Source: Priapulus caudatus
Lineage: Eukaryota > Priapulida > Priapulimorpha > Priapulimorphida > Priapulidae
NCBI RefSeq assembly: GCF_000485595.1
Contig: NW_014577441.1
Span: 25,027 to 89,026 of the forward strand
DNA length: 64,000 bases
Reading direction: 5' to 3'
The notes beneath the pieces were generated by a model that had not been told where the DNA came from, ran no database searches, and saw only the letters and a program-made list of their open reading frames with translations. Made by a program: the position numbers and the translations under genes. Each line of letters begins with the position of its first letter. Within the stretch, counting starts at the first letter, position 1. Below are positions 21,102 through 32,285 of this stretch, piece after piece.

Positions 21102-22478
21102 TCATTGCTTGCGTGTTGTCGGCAACGCTGCTTGACACACGTGAGACCGCAGTGTACTTGACATGTTGAACGCAGCATCGCATAGCTGACAGCTGAACGG
21201 CTTCACACCAGCATGCACCTTCTGCATGTGAGCCTTCAGGTTGCTCGACACGTTAAATGCTGCACCACACACCCGGCACACGTAAGGTTTCTCGCCCGTG
21301 TGAATCCGTCGGTGTCGCCGCATGTTGCTTGAATCGCCGAACCCGGCAAAGCATATGTCGCACTTGTACGGGCGGTCGCCCGTGTGCGTGCGTGTGTGAG
21401 TGCGCAGGTGCACCAAACTGGAGAATGTCGTGCCGCACGTCCTGCATTCGTGTCGCTGCTTCTGCTGTTGCGGCTTCTCGCCAACATCACACCTTGCAGC
21501 GTCGCGTGTTTGCTTTGCCGCGCTGCTGCGCTGGAGACCCCTGTTGTTCTCGCCAACGTGCGTGCGCGAGTGAATCCTCAATAGTAGCTCGCTGGGGAAC
21601 TGCGTATCACAGGTGGCACAGCTGTAGGCGCCGGCTACGTTGTGCTGTTGCGCGGCGTGCGTGCGTAGCAACGCTGCACACTCGAATGTTACTCCACACC
21701 TATCGCAGCGGTGGGGCCACGGCATCGCCTGGCCGCTCCATTGTGCTTCTGGGGCGACGCTCAGTTGGGTAAAGGGCGGCGCGTACGTAGCTTGCACGAG
21801 ATTAGCCGAGTTGGCCGCACATGTGAGAGAGTTTCCACCCTGCACCAAATTGTCTCGCGTGTTTGGAAGTCGCTTGCGCGATTCCTTCAGCCAAGCATGC
21901 GTGCCATCGCTCGCATGTTCCGTGCTTTCGGATGACTCGGCATCGACGAGGTAATGTAAGAAGTCGGCTGTTGTGTCCATCCTTAGGCGAGACACATCAG
22001 CAATGGAACCACAGGGGGCACCACTGTACTGAGACATAGCAGGCAATGAGAGTTTCATGTCGCATGTTGAGGCAACATCGTCATTAGAGTTTTGCAACGG
22101 CATGGTCTCACCATTCGACACTTGCAGCAGTGCGGCAGCATCAACATTGACACTAACCGAAGTCGAAGGTGGACCCGCATCCTCTGTGGAGGGCATGTCA
22201 GACTCGTCTGCGGCTTCCACTTTTATTACAACAGTAGATTCGCGATCGACGTGCATCGATACATCGGTTCCTTGTGGCTCCATCGTGCGTGTGTCTGGAT
22301 TATGACCTTGAGACACCAGAACTTTACAGTGGACCGTTCGTGAGTGCATGAGGAAGGCACACTCGGTAAAGAAGCATTCGCTGCATGCCGTACACCGATA
22401 ATACGTGTCAGAGCTGCCAGCAGGGGGAGCTACTGCATGCAGGTCCGCCGCTGCAGGATAGTGTGAGTGCTGCATCAT
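21102..22478 (-). CDS. C2H2 zinc-finger protein 1 of tandem trio
   Basis: 458 aa from ATG 22478 to the stop at 21102, in one exon whose splice acceptor (TTTCTTGCAG) lies at 22521 on the minus strand. Residues about 26-52 hold the family-specific motif YYRCTACSECFFT followed by HSRTVHCKVLV, a C-x2-C-x12-H-x4-H finger with an extra Cys. A long Ser/Asp/Glu-rich low-homology middle follows. Then come six C-terminal fingers, residues about 256-447: five complete C2H2 units and a last one (FSCQLCDAAF...LRSHV) lacking the second His. Two TG(D/E)(R/K)PY linkers join the Kruppel-like units. A nuclear DNA-binding regulator is expected from this architecture; the target is unknown. The start could instead lie in an upstream exon, since the frame stays open to the acceptor, but the two neighbours have the same layout with an ATG here. 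I do not recognise an orthologue. Confidence 0.82.
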   Translation of the reverse strand: MMQHSHYPAAADLHAVAPPAGSSDTYYRCTACSECFFTECAFLMHSRTVHCKVLVSQGHNPDTRTMEPQGTDVSMHVDRESTVVIKVEAADESDMPSTEDAGPPSTSVSVNVDAAALLQVSNGETMPLQNSNDDVASTCDMKLSLPAMSQYSGAPCGSIADVSRLRMDTTADFLHYLVDAESSESTEHASDGTHAWLKESRKRLPNTRDNLVQGGNSLTCAANSANLVQATYAPPFTQLSVAPEAQWSGQAMPWPHRCDRCGVTFECAALLRTHAAQQHNVAGAYSCATCDTQFPSELLLRIHSRTHVGENNRGLQRSSAAKQTRDAARCDVGEKPQQQKQRHECRTCGTTFSSLVHLRTHTRTHTGDRPYKCDICFAGFGDSSNMRRHRRIHTGEKPYVCRVCGAAFNVSSNLKAHMQKVHAGVKPFSCQLCDAAFNMSSTLRSHVCQAALPTTRKQ

Positions 22479-22755
22479 GTGGAGTGACCTGTCAAACTTA
22501 GACAACTCGTTGAGAATCACCTGCAAGAAAGGGAAAACCAGTTGCAATCTTTCAGCACCTTTTTGAACCTGTTTACGACAGCTTAACACGCCAATGCACG
22601 CTATACTTTACACGTTTTCATTTCTACTCAATTGAGTGAAGCTACCCTCTTGCGAGTGACGAAATCACACATCTCATTGTAGGTTTTATTATAGTCAGTC
22701 ACTTTCACTCCATAAGTGTTTATCTCACAGATGGGCATCTGACCCACCTGTTGTA

Positions 22756-23964
22756 TCACATTATAACTGCAGACGGTGGAGTCACACACGTCACGACGTG
22801 TCGTTTCAAGTGGTATCTGCGCCGGAACTCTTTTTTACACAGGTAGCATTTGAACGGACGTACTCCCGTGTGCGTCTTCATGTGCTCGGTCATATTTTTG
22901 CGGAATTGGAAGGCGGCGTGACACACGTCACACTTGATCGGTTTGTACTTCTTGTGATTCTCTCGGATGTGTTTGTTGAGGTCCGTCTTCAGGTGACACT
23001 GTATCGCACAGACAGGACACGTGTAGATATGGTTCCTGAGTAGTCTCGCCCCCCGATCGTCTAATCCCCACCCCCCTCCGCTCACGCCAGCCATATTATT
23101 TGACACACTGTTTGCCTCGCCGACTGCTTGTCGGAAGTGCCCCAAGCCTCTGCCACTGGTTTCAGGTCTCCTGCGCAGAGCGGGACCACTGCTGACTCTC
23201 TGTGGCACACGATCGGTACTGCTGTACGCTAGCTCGGTGTGCCGCATTCGGAATGGCTGTAGGAAATCGGTCTCTTCAAAGCAGACAGTGCTGCCACCTG
23301 CTGCATGACCAGCAACCTCGCCCGCTTCCGTCTTGACGACAAGTCCGCCGCATGGCGGCGCGTGTGACATGTAGCTGGCCTCTCCGCTCGCCATGTCTGG
23401 CTGCATGTCGTGATCTTCGTACTTCAGCAGAGCCTCGGCCGCGCTGATCTTTGAAGAGCTCTCGACAGTCTCACTGCAGCAGGCGTTGCTGCCATCCTGC
23501 TGTGCTGGCTCGCGAAAATGCTGACCGCCAATCAGTCCTTCACGACGCGTGCAAACACCAGGGTTGTACACTTGCAACGAGCACGTGTCGGCGTCTTCGT
23601 GACCTTGCTGCGACTTTGAGATGAAGTCGCTAAGGTCGTGACATTGTTGGCCATGCTGCGGTTTAGCCAGCAGGTCGTCAAGGTCGCCGCGCTCGTTACC
23701 TTGATGTGACTTTGTCATGAAGTCGTCAAGGTCACTGCGCCCTTCCTGCTGCTTTCCGATAAAGTCCTCAAGGTCATGACACTGCTGCCCTTCTGGGACA
23801 TCGCCACTGATGTCAATAATGGGTGACATTGTGGTGTCGCTGGGGTCCTGACCTTGACACACTAGAACTTTGCAGTGAATCCTCTGTGCGTGAGCAATGA
23901 ACTCTGCATTTGTAAAGAAGCATTCCGCACAAGCAGTACATCTGTAATAGCATACGCATGCCAT
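22756..23964 (-). CDS. C2H2 zinc-finger protein 2 of tandem trio
   Basis: 402 aa from ATG 23964 (context CAAAATGG) to the stop at 22756. A splice acceptor (TTTATTTCAG) at 23999 lies just 34 bases upstream of the ATG. The N-terminal motif MACVCYYRCTACAECFF gives C9, C12, H25, H30, followed by HCKVLVCQGQDP as in proteins 1 and 3. Residues about 59-125 are four imperfect acidic repeats of about 20 aa with the pattern DL(E/D/S)DF-x-K-x-Q-x-G. Three C-terminal fingers at about 313-397 start YTCPVC, IKCDVC and FKCYLC; the last ends HLKRHVVTC, a C2HC variant. The finger arrangement is closest to protein 3, so these two are the more recent duplicates. Role: probable nuclear DNA- or RNA-binding protein; specificity unknown. 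Confidence 0.82.
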   Translation of the reverse strand: MACVCYYRCTACAECFFTNAEFIAHAQRIHCKVLVCQGQDPSDTTMSPIIDISGDVPEGQQCHDLEDFIGKQQEGRSDLDDFMTKSHQGNERGDLDDLLAKPQHGQQCHDLSDFISKSQQGHEDADTCSLQVYNPGVCTRREGLIGGQHFREPAQQDGSNACCSETVESSSKISAAEALLKYEDHDMQPDMASGEASYMSHAPPCGGLVVKTEAGEVAGHAAGGSTVCFEETDFLQPFRMRHTELAYSSTDRVPQRVSSGPALRRRPETSGRGLGHFRQAVGEANSVSNNMAGVSGGGWGLDDRGARLLRNHIYTCPVCAIQCHLKTDLNKHIRENHKKYKPIKCDVCHAAFQFRKNMTEHMKTHTGVRPFKCYLCKKEFRRRYHLKRHVVTCVTPPSAVIM

Positions 23965-24146
23965 TTTGTGGAAGGGTAAATGTTTGAACCAGGTGCACCT
24001 GAAATAAAGTGAAAAACAACTGGAAGTTTCTGATATGTGAAATACCTGTCGGAACAATGCCTGTTATAATGAGCACACATGAAGTTTGGACATAACTGGA
24101 TTTAGAATACAACAAGTAAAAGTACCCATGCACACACGAGCTAGTT

Positions 24147-24152
24147 TTTATT
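24147..24152 (-). terminator. Candidate poly(A) signal of zinc-finger gene 3
   Basis: AATAAA on the minus strand, about 45 bases after the TAG/TAA region of gene 3 and upstream (in transcription sense) of gene 2. It suggests that gene 3 ends its own mRNA rather than reading on into gene 2. Confidence 0.45.
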
Positions 24153-24197
24153 TTTTTTAATTACGTCAAGTGTAGAGCACGACAGCCACTGTAACAT

Positions 24198-25523
24198 CTA
24201 GTGCTTCTGTCTGCATGCGGTTTCGTGTCGTCGCAGGTGGTATTTCCTTAAAAATCTCTTTTGACATATCACACATTGGAATCGGCGCTCTCCAGTGTGT
24301 TTTCTTAGGTGTTTGTTCAAATCACTACGCATCAGGAAAGCATAGCTGCACACATGACATTTCAGCGGCTTAAATTCTTTATGCATCTGTTGAATGTGCT
24401 TATACAGACTCCCCTTCAATCTATATTCTAACATGCAGACAGGACAGAAGTAGCTGCCCTTTCTGACCAGACCTCCGTTTCTGGTCCACACATTTTCCGA
24501 CACTTTGTTCAAATAAGCAATAGCGTCTGCAGAAGCAACTGCTTCCGACTGCGTGTTTACATCGCTAGCACTGACGCCAGTACGACGTCTCACTGCACTT
24601 AATTCGCACACAGGTTTTTGCAACTCTATTACATCTGCTTCCTGCAGGCTAGAGGTACCAGCACCACTATCATTAGTCCAGCACTCTGCACTCTCTGCAC
24701 TCGGTTCTCTTGTATTATACTGCGACATATGAAATGGTTGTGAGAATTCAATTTCTTGCGCATCTGCAGCAGGTATGGACAGCACTTCCTCTGGGTTCTC
24801 ACTGTCCTCAGCTCTACCGGTGGCAGTTTGATCGCACGACGAATCAGAAAACAAATGATCACTTAGACATATGAATTCTGGTTCTTTTTTTTGTACGACC
24901 TCGCATTCATCAAGGCTTTCTACTGAGGTGACTACAATCTGTGAGTAGGTCTCCAAGCGTTCACCGAAGCCAGCCTCGGTCCTGGCAGCTGGGTCCTGCA
25001 CTTCTGGTTGAACAAACACCTGCTGCATTGCCCGACTCAGCTTCACTCTCTCATCCCGCAAACTAGTTCCGATCTCCTCTATGTCACCATCTTGTTCTAA
25101 TCTCACTCCGTCGTCTTGTCGAGGAATTTTAGCGCGGGTCTTCGCGGCGTCACCACTGTGCTTGTATACATACAACCTTGCACGCCTATCAAGACTGTCA
25201 CGCTTTTGTGCCCTCCGACGACCATGGAGGACGGACTGCCGCGTGGACCTTGCCACGTCGCTACGATTGCACTGCTGCTGGGCCTTAGGAAATTCATCAA
25301 TGTAGTCACGCTGTTCTACTGCCATCGAATCTCGATGCGACCCTCCAGCATTGCCAAGATTGCCACTCACAGGCATAAAGGTCATAGAGTCACCAGGGTC
25401 ATGACCTTGACAGACTAGCACCTTGCAGTGAACAGACTGTGCGTGAGCGATGAATGCTGCACTGGTAAAGAAGCATTCGCAGCATGCCGTACATCTGTAA
25501 TAGCATACTGTGTCAGATGCCAT
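24198..25523 (-). CDS. C2H2 zinc-finger protein 3 of tandem trio
   Basis: 441 aa from ATG 25523 to the stop at 24198. An acceptor (TGTCTCTTTCAG) sits at 25592, 68 bases upstream of the ATG. The N-terminal family motif MASDTVCYYRCTACCECFF gives C11, C14, H27, H32, then HCKVLVCQGHDPGD. The middle is long, acidic and Ser-rich with a basic patch (RRRAQKRDSLDRRAR) that could serve nuclear import. Three C-terminal fingers (about residues 356-441) start YFCPVC, LKCHVC and FQCVIC. The last has HLRRHETACRQKH, so its final zinc ligand could be Cys or a late His. The same three-finger tail as protein 2, with 24-34% different fill residues by eye, marks a tandem paralogue. I recognise no named orthologue. 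Confidence 0.82.
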   Translation of the reverse strand: MASDTVCYYRCTACCECFFTSAAFIAHAQSVHCKVLVCQGHDPGDSMTFMPVSGNLGNAGGSHRDSMAVEQRDYIDEFPKAQQQCNRSDVARSTRQSVLHGRRRAQKRDSLDRRARLYVYKHSGDAAKTRAKIPRQDDGVRLEQDGDIEEIGTSLRDERVKLSRAMQQVFVQPEVQDPAARTEAGFGERLETYSQIVVTSVESLDECEVVQKKEPEFICLSDHLFSDSSCDQTATGRAEDSENPEEVLSIPAADAQEIEFSQPFHMSQYNTREPSAESAECWTNDSGAGTSSLQEADVIELQKPVCELSAVRRRTGVSASDVNTQSEAVASADAIAYLNKVSENVWTRNGGLVRKGSYFCPVCMLEYRLKGSLYKHIQQMHKEFKPLKCHVCSYAFLMRSDLNKHLRKHTGERRFQCVICQKRFLRKYHLRRHETACRQKH

Positions 25524-25604
25524 TATGAGTGCATGTAAGAGTTTCGAGTGTAATGTAGCAGCAACTATTGATGACACAGGGGAAGCCTCATCTGAAAGAG
25601 ACAC

Positions 25605-26231
25605 AAAGACAGCTGCTGATCATTGAACTTATAGTGCGCAGATCATAATTAATGATATTATATAGGCAAGCTGGCATTCTAAACAGCTGCGCACATAATT
25701 CACTAAAATTGCACGAGATGAAATCGTTCTTTTAAAAGTTGTTACCGATTTGACACACATATATGATACCACACTTTAATGTTTTACTTCTTGTTATCAA
25801 CCAGACCTTCCAAAATCAAGAGAAGGTGAATTTCTTTACTTGGAAGATGTATGTTCTACCAATCATCTAATTATTCTAATAGAAGTCGAGCAGATGGATA
25901 TTTCACTCACTGACACCGGAGTAACGGGACTGTATAAGTTACAGTACGGTATATAGCGGAAATCATTCAAGCATAGTCCTAGGTGATCAATGCTAGGATA
26001 AACACAAAACGCAAGCTTCAATTTCAATTTCTGAGGCACGTAATCATGCTATAGCTAGGAACAATGTTACACCAAACACTTTACATTGCCTTGTGACTTG
26101 TTACTTGAGGCAGTGCCACTAATCAATTATAATGCACGAAAAACCCCTTTGAGACTAGAATACTCAATTAATTAGAAATGTCTTTGCACTGATGCTGTCA
26201 TTTATCTATATCTATCCATTTATATATATAT
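25605..26231. other. Upstream flank of zinc-finger trio
   Basis: AT-rich sequence. The 5' exon and promoter of the zinc-finger genes should lie here or further right, but no convincing donor or promoter motif can be singled out. No repeat was recognised. Confidence 0.35.
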
Positions 26232-26329
26232 ACAGTAGAACCCCGATTTTACGCGCCCCCGTTTAACGCAAATTCGGATGACATTTTATGGACCTCAACC
26301 ATCGCGTTATAATGGGGCTACACAGTATT

Positions 26330-26331
<2 letters not shown>
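26232..26331. mobile_element. Pogo/Tigger-like short element
   Basis: Begins CAGTAGAACCCCGATTTTAC in a TA tract, the characteristic pogo/Tigger end, and closes with a degraded GGGGCTACACAGTA mirror. About 100 bp, so only a MITE remnant with TA flanks. Confidence 0.6.

Positions 26332-26332
<1 letters not shown>

Positions 26333-26381
<49 letters not shown>
26333..26381. repeat. (TA)n microsatellite
   Basis: A near-perfect TA tract between the pogo-like piece and the first duplicated block. Confidence 0.9.
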
Positions 26382-26383
<2 letters not shown>

Positions 26384-28356
26384 AGGTGCGAATAACCGGA
26401 TCGAACGTCAAATACTCCCTGATTTGACATTATGGCAGGAAGTCGTGTGACTCCTGAAAATTCTCCATAGCTACTGTTCGTTCCGGAGCACGCGCTCGAT
26501 GGAACTGAACCGGTATTTTTCGCAAGTGCCCAAGGAAGAAAATTTGATTAACAGACGTCAACCGCATGAATCTTAAAAAGTAAACACAACGGGCGTAGTA
26601 GTTGTTAAGATCCTTAATTTTTTGAAACCTCATGACTGCACTCAATTTGCTGTGGACTCCATACTTTTGAGGGTAGGGAGTCTGTTGGAACTGCCCAGGG
26701 TTTAAAAGTAATTTCTATCCCAGTGAATATACTATACAGTGCACGAATGAGATTTTTTTGCACGCGGCCCAGAGGGCTGTAACAGCAATTTCACTCACCA
26801 GCCCTCATAAATTTGTGTGTAAAATCAATGTCATGTTCCAAAAAAACACGTGCGTGCATTTTCGATTTCAAATTTGGTAACATATGTTGATTATTTACGG
26901 TGTGATATCCTTACAGAGTAAAAAATAATGTAATGGAGGCCATTTTGCTCATTAATGCTATAAATAATGAAAGGTGTCAATGACACTGTAGTTCAACGCC
27001 TTGTGGTGTGATAGAAGAGGGAGTGGAGATATATACAGCGAAGAGATAATTATGTGGAGATTCCCATTATATAACTCTTGATATGATATATATGTATCGT
27101 TTACATGTCGAAAAAAAAGAAGTGCTGAAATCTGATGAAGATGGCGCTACGGCCTAAATGATCGCCGACCCTTTTGGTTTTCGAATATCGCGCATCGGAG
27201 GACGAAAACACCAACGTATAAAGTAGACTGTACTAGTCAAATTTTAGGTGACCCGCTTGGCTATCTCCCAGGAACAATGCTAAATTATCAATAGTATAGC
27301 ATGTATAGGAGGATAATACACAATGGAGATAACTGTCACATATGTAGAGTTGTTGACGAAAGCTAGACGAAATACACCGTAATGGAATGTTGTCATCTTC
27401 CGCATAAGGCTACAACTGTTTTGGTGCTTAGCTAGTTACACATTCACGATACCAACATTTAACAAAACTCGAATGAATTTAGATGGCCGATTTTCATTTT
27501 GCCAAAAGTGGCGTAACTCGACAAGTAGGTCGACTGGCGTGCTCCAAAAATAGGACCGTTCAAATCTCTCCGATAGAGTAACAACTGTATAACAATTGAA
27601 ACATGTAGCAAACGGTCCTTGTCAATCAAAGTGACGAGGCATAAGAGCGGCACGCAGCACACATAGAAATTGCGAACTCGGTGCTGATTCTGTAGTTGTC
27701 ACCAAAATTCGTCCGAGAAAATGAATTGTTTGCACCTAATAGATATGCATATATTTGTATAATACACAAAACAATATCAAAACGCGATATGTATGATAAG
27801 TACTCCGAGTACCAGTCGCTCCTAGCTATTTGCGTCACATTGTCACGGTGTATAGCCAGTAGAATTTGGAGACCACAAACCCATTGAACCCTGCTATTTC
27901 TGACTCGTAGCCATTTCCATTTTTGCCAAAAAGTGGACGTGCTCGAATGTAGGTCGACTGGCGTGCTCCAAATTAGGACGTTGAACCCGGCTCTCATCGT
28001 GAGGGTAACAACTAGATTTGGCAAATGTGAAAAAGCATTGTGGGAGTCCAAACGGTTCCATCCACAGTATGGATCATGGACATTGACCCGTTGCCCACCA
28101 ACGGGAGAAATAAAGCTCTGGACCGGTATGAGACGAGACGCAGACCATGGCGGTCAATAGCATTTGCATCTATGCAACATATCTGTCACAAAATCGGGGC
28201 GAGCTAAAAATGTCGGTCACTGCGCTACCCACGGGCTGAAACCACGCGCTGTCCTTATGTCGTGAAAGCCGGCCAGCACACATAGAACAAATACATTTGC
28301 CCAGCATATGCCACACGGAGGGAAGATAAACCGGTACATAAGTGCCCTGCGTAAAT
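26384..28356. mobile_element. CAGGG composite element, noisy copy
   Basis: Co-linear with 34211-36058 over its full length: GTGTCAATGACAC, ATGGCGCTACGGCC, then GCCATTTCCATTTTTGCC-type units. It is riddled with single-base insertions and deletions relative to that copy. The left end CAGGTGCGAATAACC and the right end near AAGTGCCCTG are degraded forms of the CAGGGTGCAAAATTA terminus. Frames here are not genes. Confidence 0.65.
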
Positions 28357-28405
28357 TGGCCATTGTGTGAGCCTCGGGTCCTGTATACTATAATAATACT
28401 ATATA

Positions 28406-30345
28406 CAGGAGTATAATGAACAAATTGTCATTATACGCTCCTGATGATATACAGGATTCTCCCTCCAGCAACCTAAGATGAAGACGGCATACCTTAGGCA
28501 ATATCAGGCAAGTCCATCGCCAGATTGCTATAATGAATTACTTGGATCGAAGGGCCGCAATACCCAGGTATACTCAGCTTGGAGACATATTCAGGCAAGC
28601 TGGAAAACATGCCATGACTAAATGCAACAAAACTGGAAATAAGCGCAGGCAGAGGACTTATGGATTTATCCAAATCTGTTTCTGAAAAACTTGAATTGCA
28701 GCGACATGTTTGATATGTAGAGGTCGGCCATCATCTTGCTTTACCAGCTAGCGCTGGGCACAGCACTATCGTCTGCCACCCCACAAATACATTTTATAAA
28801 AGTTCGCCAGCAAAAAGATAACACATTGTTGTACGAAATCCATTTTTCGTACCAGATAGGTTGTAGTGGTCGTGTTAGAAGATATAAACGAAGAGGCGAC
28901 ATTGTGATGAAAGTCGCCGTGCCAAATTATTAAACCTCAACAACGACTCAAGTATTTCCAAGAATCCAATTCAGTGAAGATTTCCCTAGCTTCCACGCCA
29001 TATAGTAGTCTGGTATTCTCCATGGCTTGTTCTGTAATCGTTACGGGTGGTGCCCACCTTAGATCACGCTTTTCGCGTCCTACAATCGATGTGAATGAGT
29101 TTCAAAATGCTTATGATGATGCTTCAGTTTTCCAGCCCCAGTCTCCCATGGGTTGATGTCTAGGTATGAATGTACCAATTTACTTACACTAGTAACAGCC
29201 TCGCTGCAGGAGTGCTTTTGCTCCTCTTGCTAGTAACGTGTCAGGGCACAATCAGTGACGCCGATCGTAGACTTGAATCTATCCTTTTATTCCTGAGTCT
29301 TGCATGCTAACGCACTACACGACGCTCCCACGCATGTAAAAATCATTAGGATACATACACTTTACTCATAACATGGCGTAGAAGTTGATTGGCTCAGTGG
29401 CGGATCCAGGGAGGGGGGGCGCCGGGGGCGGTCGCTCGTGTTAGAAAGACCCGACGCGTCCACGCTAAGAATTTTCAGGGAAAGGGTACTTATAGCACTT
29501 AACACCCAAGCTCACCCATCGGGCCGCTTCGTGCCCTTGAGCTCGCATCGAATTCGCACCACCCCCCACCCCCCCTAGAGATTCACTTCTGGATCCGCTA
29601 ACATTGATTATATTAATTAATTTTCACTATAAGCCTTGCTCCTATAAATTGACAGTTCATGTATCCTTATGTACTACTGACAATTGTACCCTGTGCCTGT
29701 AGGCTGTACAGTGCACATTCCTTTATTGGCTTTACAAGTGAGCCGCGACCAGGGTGTTAAGGGCTAACAATAGAAAATACACAGCCTGACACACAGGTAT
29801 TCGAAATTTGCTACTTTATAAAACTGTCCTGGTTTCTACATGGTAACTGGGACAGTTACCTTTACAAAAGTTATCCGCTTATTTTATGAAGAGAAACGAG
29901 ATGAAAAGCGTGAAATGCGCGACATCTCATATGTGCCAAGGCTTTTTCTTAAGGGCCCCGAATCTTGCAGATAGTTGTAATTTTCTCATTTATTTATTCT
30001 TCGTCTCGTATAATTTTACAGTATTCACTTATTCAGTAACCAAGTTACAGTCTAGGCAGAGACTGAGAGAGAGGTCGAAAATTATGATAATAATTTTCAT
30101 TAGAAATACACATAATTGTTCACGTTGTAGATATCAATTTGGATTTTTCAAATAAAGGGTGATGTCACACAGTTAGTAGTTACTGTCACTGTCAGGTTAA
30201 TAGTGCTTTGGCTTTAGTAGCTCGCAGCCTGGTGCGGCTCAAAGGATAGAGATGATCGTCGCAGTAATAAAAGACATTTTTTTCCCTCCGATAGATCTGG
30301 CGCCAGCTACCTATAACCTTGTGCTTATATAGAGACTGAGCTATA
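28406..30345. repeat. Duplicated block 1, second half (match to 39349-41402)
   Basis: Starts at a palindromic hairpin (28406-28443) and runs co-linearly with 39349-41402 with many small indels. Shared landmarks are CAGCTTGGAGACATATTCAG, GTAGTGGTCGTGTT and GTTACTGTCACTGTCAGGTT. It contains a GGCGGATCCAG MITE (29396-29602). The second copy has an extra insertion at 41122-41365 that is absent here. No gene. Confidence 0.75.
29396..29602. mobile_element. MITE, AGTGGCGGATCCAG termini
   Basis: The inverted terminus AGTGGCGGATCCAG is mirrored by CTGGATCCGCTAA. G-run and C-run subterminal stretches pair with each other. The counterpart in the second block is 40284-40441. Confidence 0.7.
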
Positions 30346-32185
30346 TATATATACATATAGAATATAACTATATATATATACGCTGAAGTCGCACACGAAC
30401 ACCCTGCATGATAAAAACAACCTCACACAAGAAAAGGAGAGAACAATATATCATGAACACAAATGAGGTGTTTTAAATTATATAATGATGACGGAGCAGC
30501 TTTTGCCGAGAATTACATCATCTTCATCAGGTTTCAGCAGACATTGCGAATAAGAAATAGCAAAATAATCAAAGCAAACACAATTGCGTTATAGATAGAG
30601 GTCAAAAATGAATGCTTCCACACAATCGCTGCGTTGCCATAAATAAAGGACGACAAAAGATACAACGCAATATATATATATATATACAGCACGCACAAAA
30701 CACTACACACACACACAGCAACAGAGAGCATCACACGGGCACGCACACGAGCGAGCAGAGACAACGAAAGCAAATCGGAACACTCAACATACACACGTAT
30801 AACTTAAAGTTTACGTTCATCCCGCAATTGGGAGCCATCACGCATAAATGCGATATTAACAGACGAACCCTACAGAATTATTCTGCTCAACTCATGTGTG
30901 TGCGAACGTGAGCTATTGTAATAATGGTCAGACTTGGAAGAAATACACATGCAGCGGTCAATCAATGCGTGTGTGCATGTGTGTGTGTGAGTGTGTATGT
31001 GTGTGTGTGTGTGTGTGTGTGTTGTGTGTGTGTTGTGTAGTCCTCTTGATGTGTGTGGTGTGTGCGTGTTTATGTGGGCGTGTGTCTAAAAGGTATGTTG
31101 ACGTGAGTTCGTTTCCGTCGTATTCATGGTCACGCGGGCGAGAATTGAGTAATCAGTCATTTTGGAGTGATCTATACACGGCATTGTATATTGTTTTTTG
31201 ATTCGATTATCATTCTAATTCGTCAATGGTCTGCTGAGACTCACTGTGATGCAAAGTGATGGGGTAATCCCGAAAGCTCGTCAATTTCAACTTTAAATCA
31301 CGGCCTTATTATTCTATAAACCTTGACTTTGTTTTTATATATATATATATATATAACTATATGTGTGTAATAGTATAGATATAGATATATCAATATATAG
31401 ATACATATCCAACTATGCTGGCAGGGGATAGAGAGAAATAATGCTACACATGTAGATATATATATACATATATACCAAAACAACCCAGCGACTGGCGACT
31501 GTGACTATGTACTTTAGCAATGACGTATATATAGACGTAGCGACTAGAGACATTGAGATGCGTATGTATATACATAGAGCCTTATATCAGCGTCGTGTGT
31601 CGATATATATATATATATATATAGACATACATATAGCGCTGGCAGTGCGGCAACACAATAAAACGCTCTGGCGTATGTATATACCTGAAACGTAGAAATA
31701 GACATGCTGATATATATATATACATATTGGAAAGTAGATAGGCTGGTGTTGTACATGTCTGTGAATATATATATCTAGATATATATATATATATGTAAAA
31801 ACGTATAGCCCTCCGACTGATTGCCGCCACACGATGCACCAATCGGGCGCAGCGAGTTGGGAAATTAGAACATGCGGACTTGGAGCAGTGCAGTCGGACG
31901 GTTTTTCTGCCAAGTGGTCAATCAGAGAACAGTAATGAGGAGGTGTGTGCCTCCACCGTAGGTAGGGGGCGAGCACGTTTCTGCTATCGGCGCCACGCTG
32001 CCGGCGTGGAATACATGCACAAATTCGTATCGGCGTCGCCCCGCGTGTAACTACGGGTGAAATGTTGAAACGTTTGCCGCGTCGCAGCCGATAACGTAAA
32101 TGAGTTTGTATGGGACTAGTTCGTCTTTAATAGAGGTGTCGGGTTGCTACGAAGGCACTCGCAGACATTATTACGTGTATGGCAT
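30346..32185. other. Non-coding, TA/GT microsatellites
   Basis: Several (TA)n tracts, a GT tract at 30975-31060 and no coding similarity. The minus-strand word CTGAAACCTGATGAAGATGA near 30519-30538 resembles the flank of some Penelope/LINE-type elements, but no body was found. The segment has no counterpart in the second block. Confidence 0.5.
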
Positions 32186-32285
32186 GAATGAATCAGCTAT
32201 TACAGTACTGTTACTGAATGAACTGATAATACAGGCGCGTGTTTGCTGTAGTCTACGCGAGCAAGAGCAAGGCAAGGCGAGCCGA

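Noticed and set aside
27130-27165. Hammerhead ribozyme-like CTGATGA with stem and TAAA
   Set aside because: The CTGATGA box and a GGCG/CGCC stem are present in the 34.7-kb relative, but the essential GAAA box is TAAA and flanking stems are not evident. Not a competent hammerhead.
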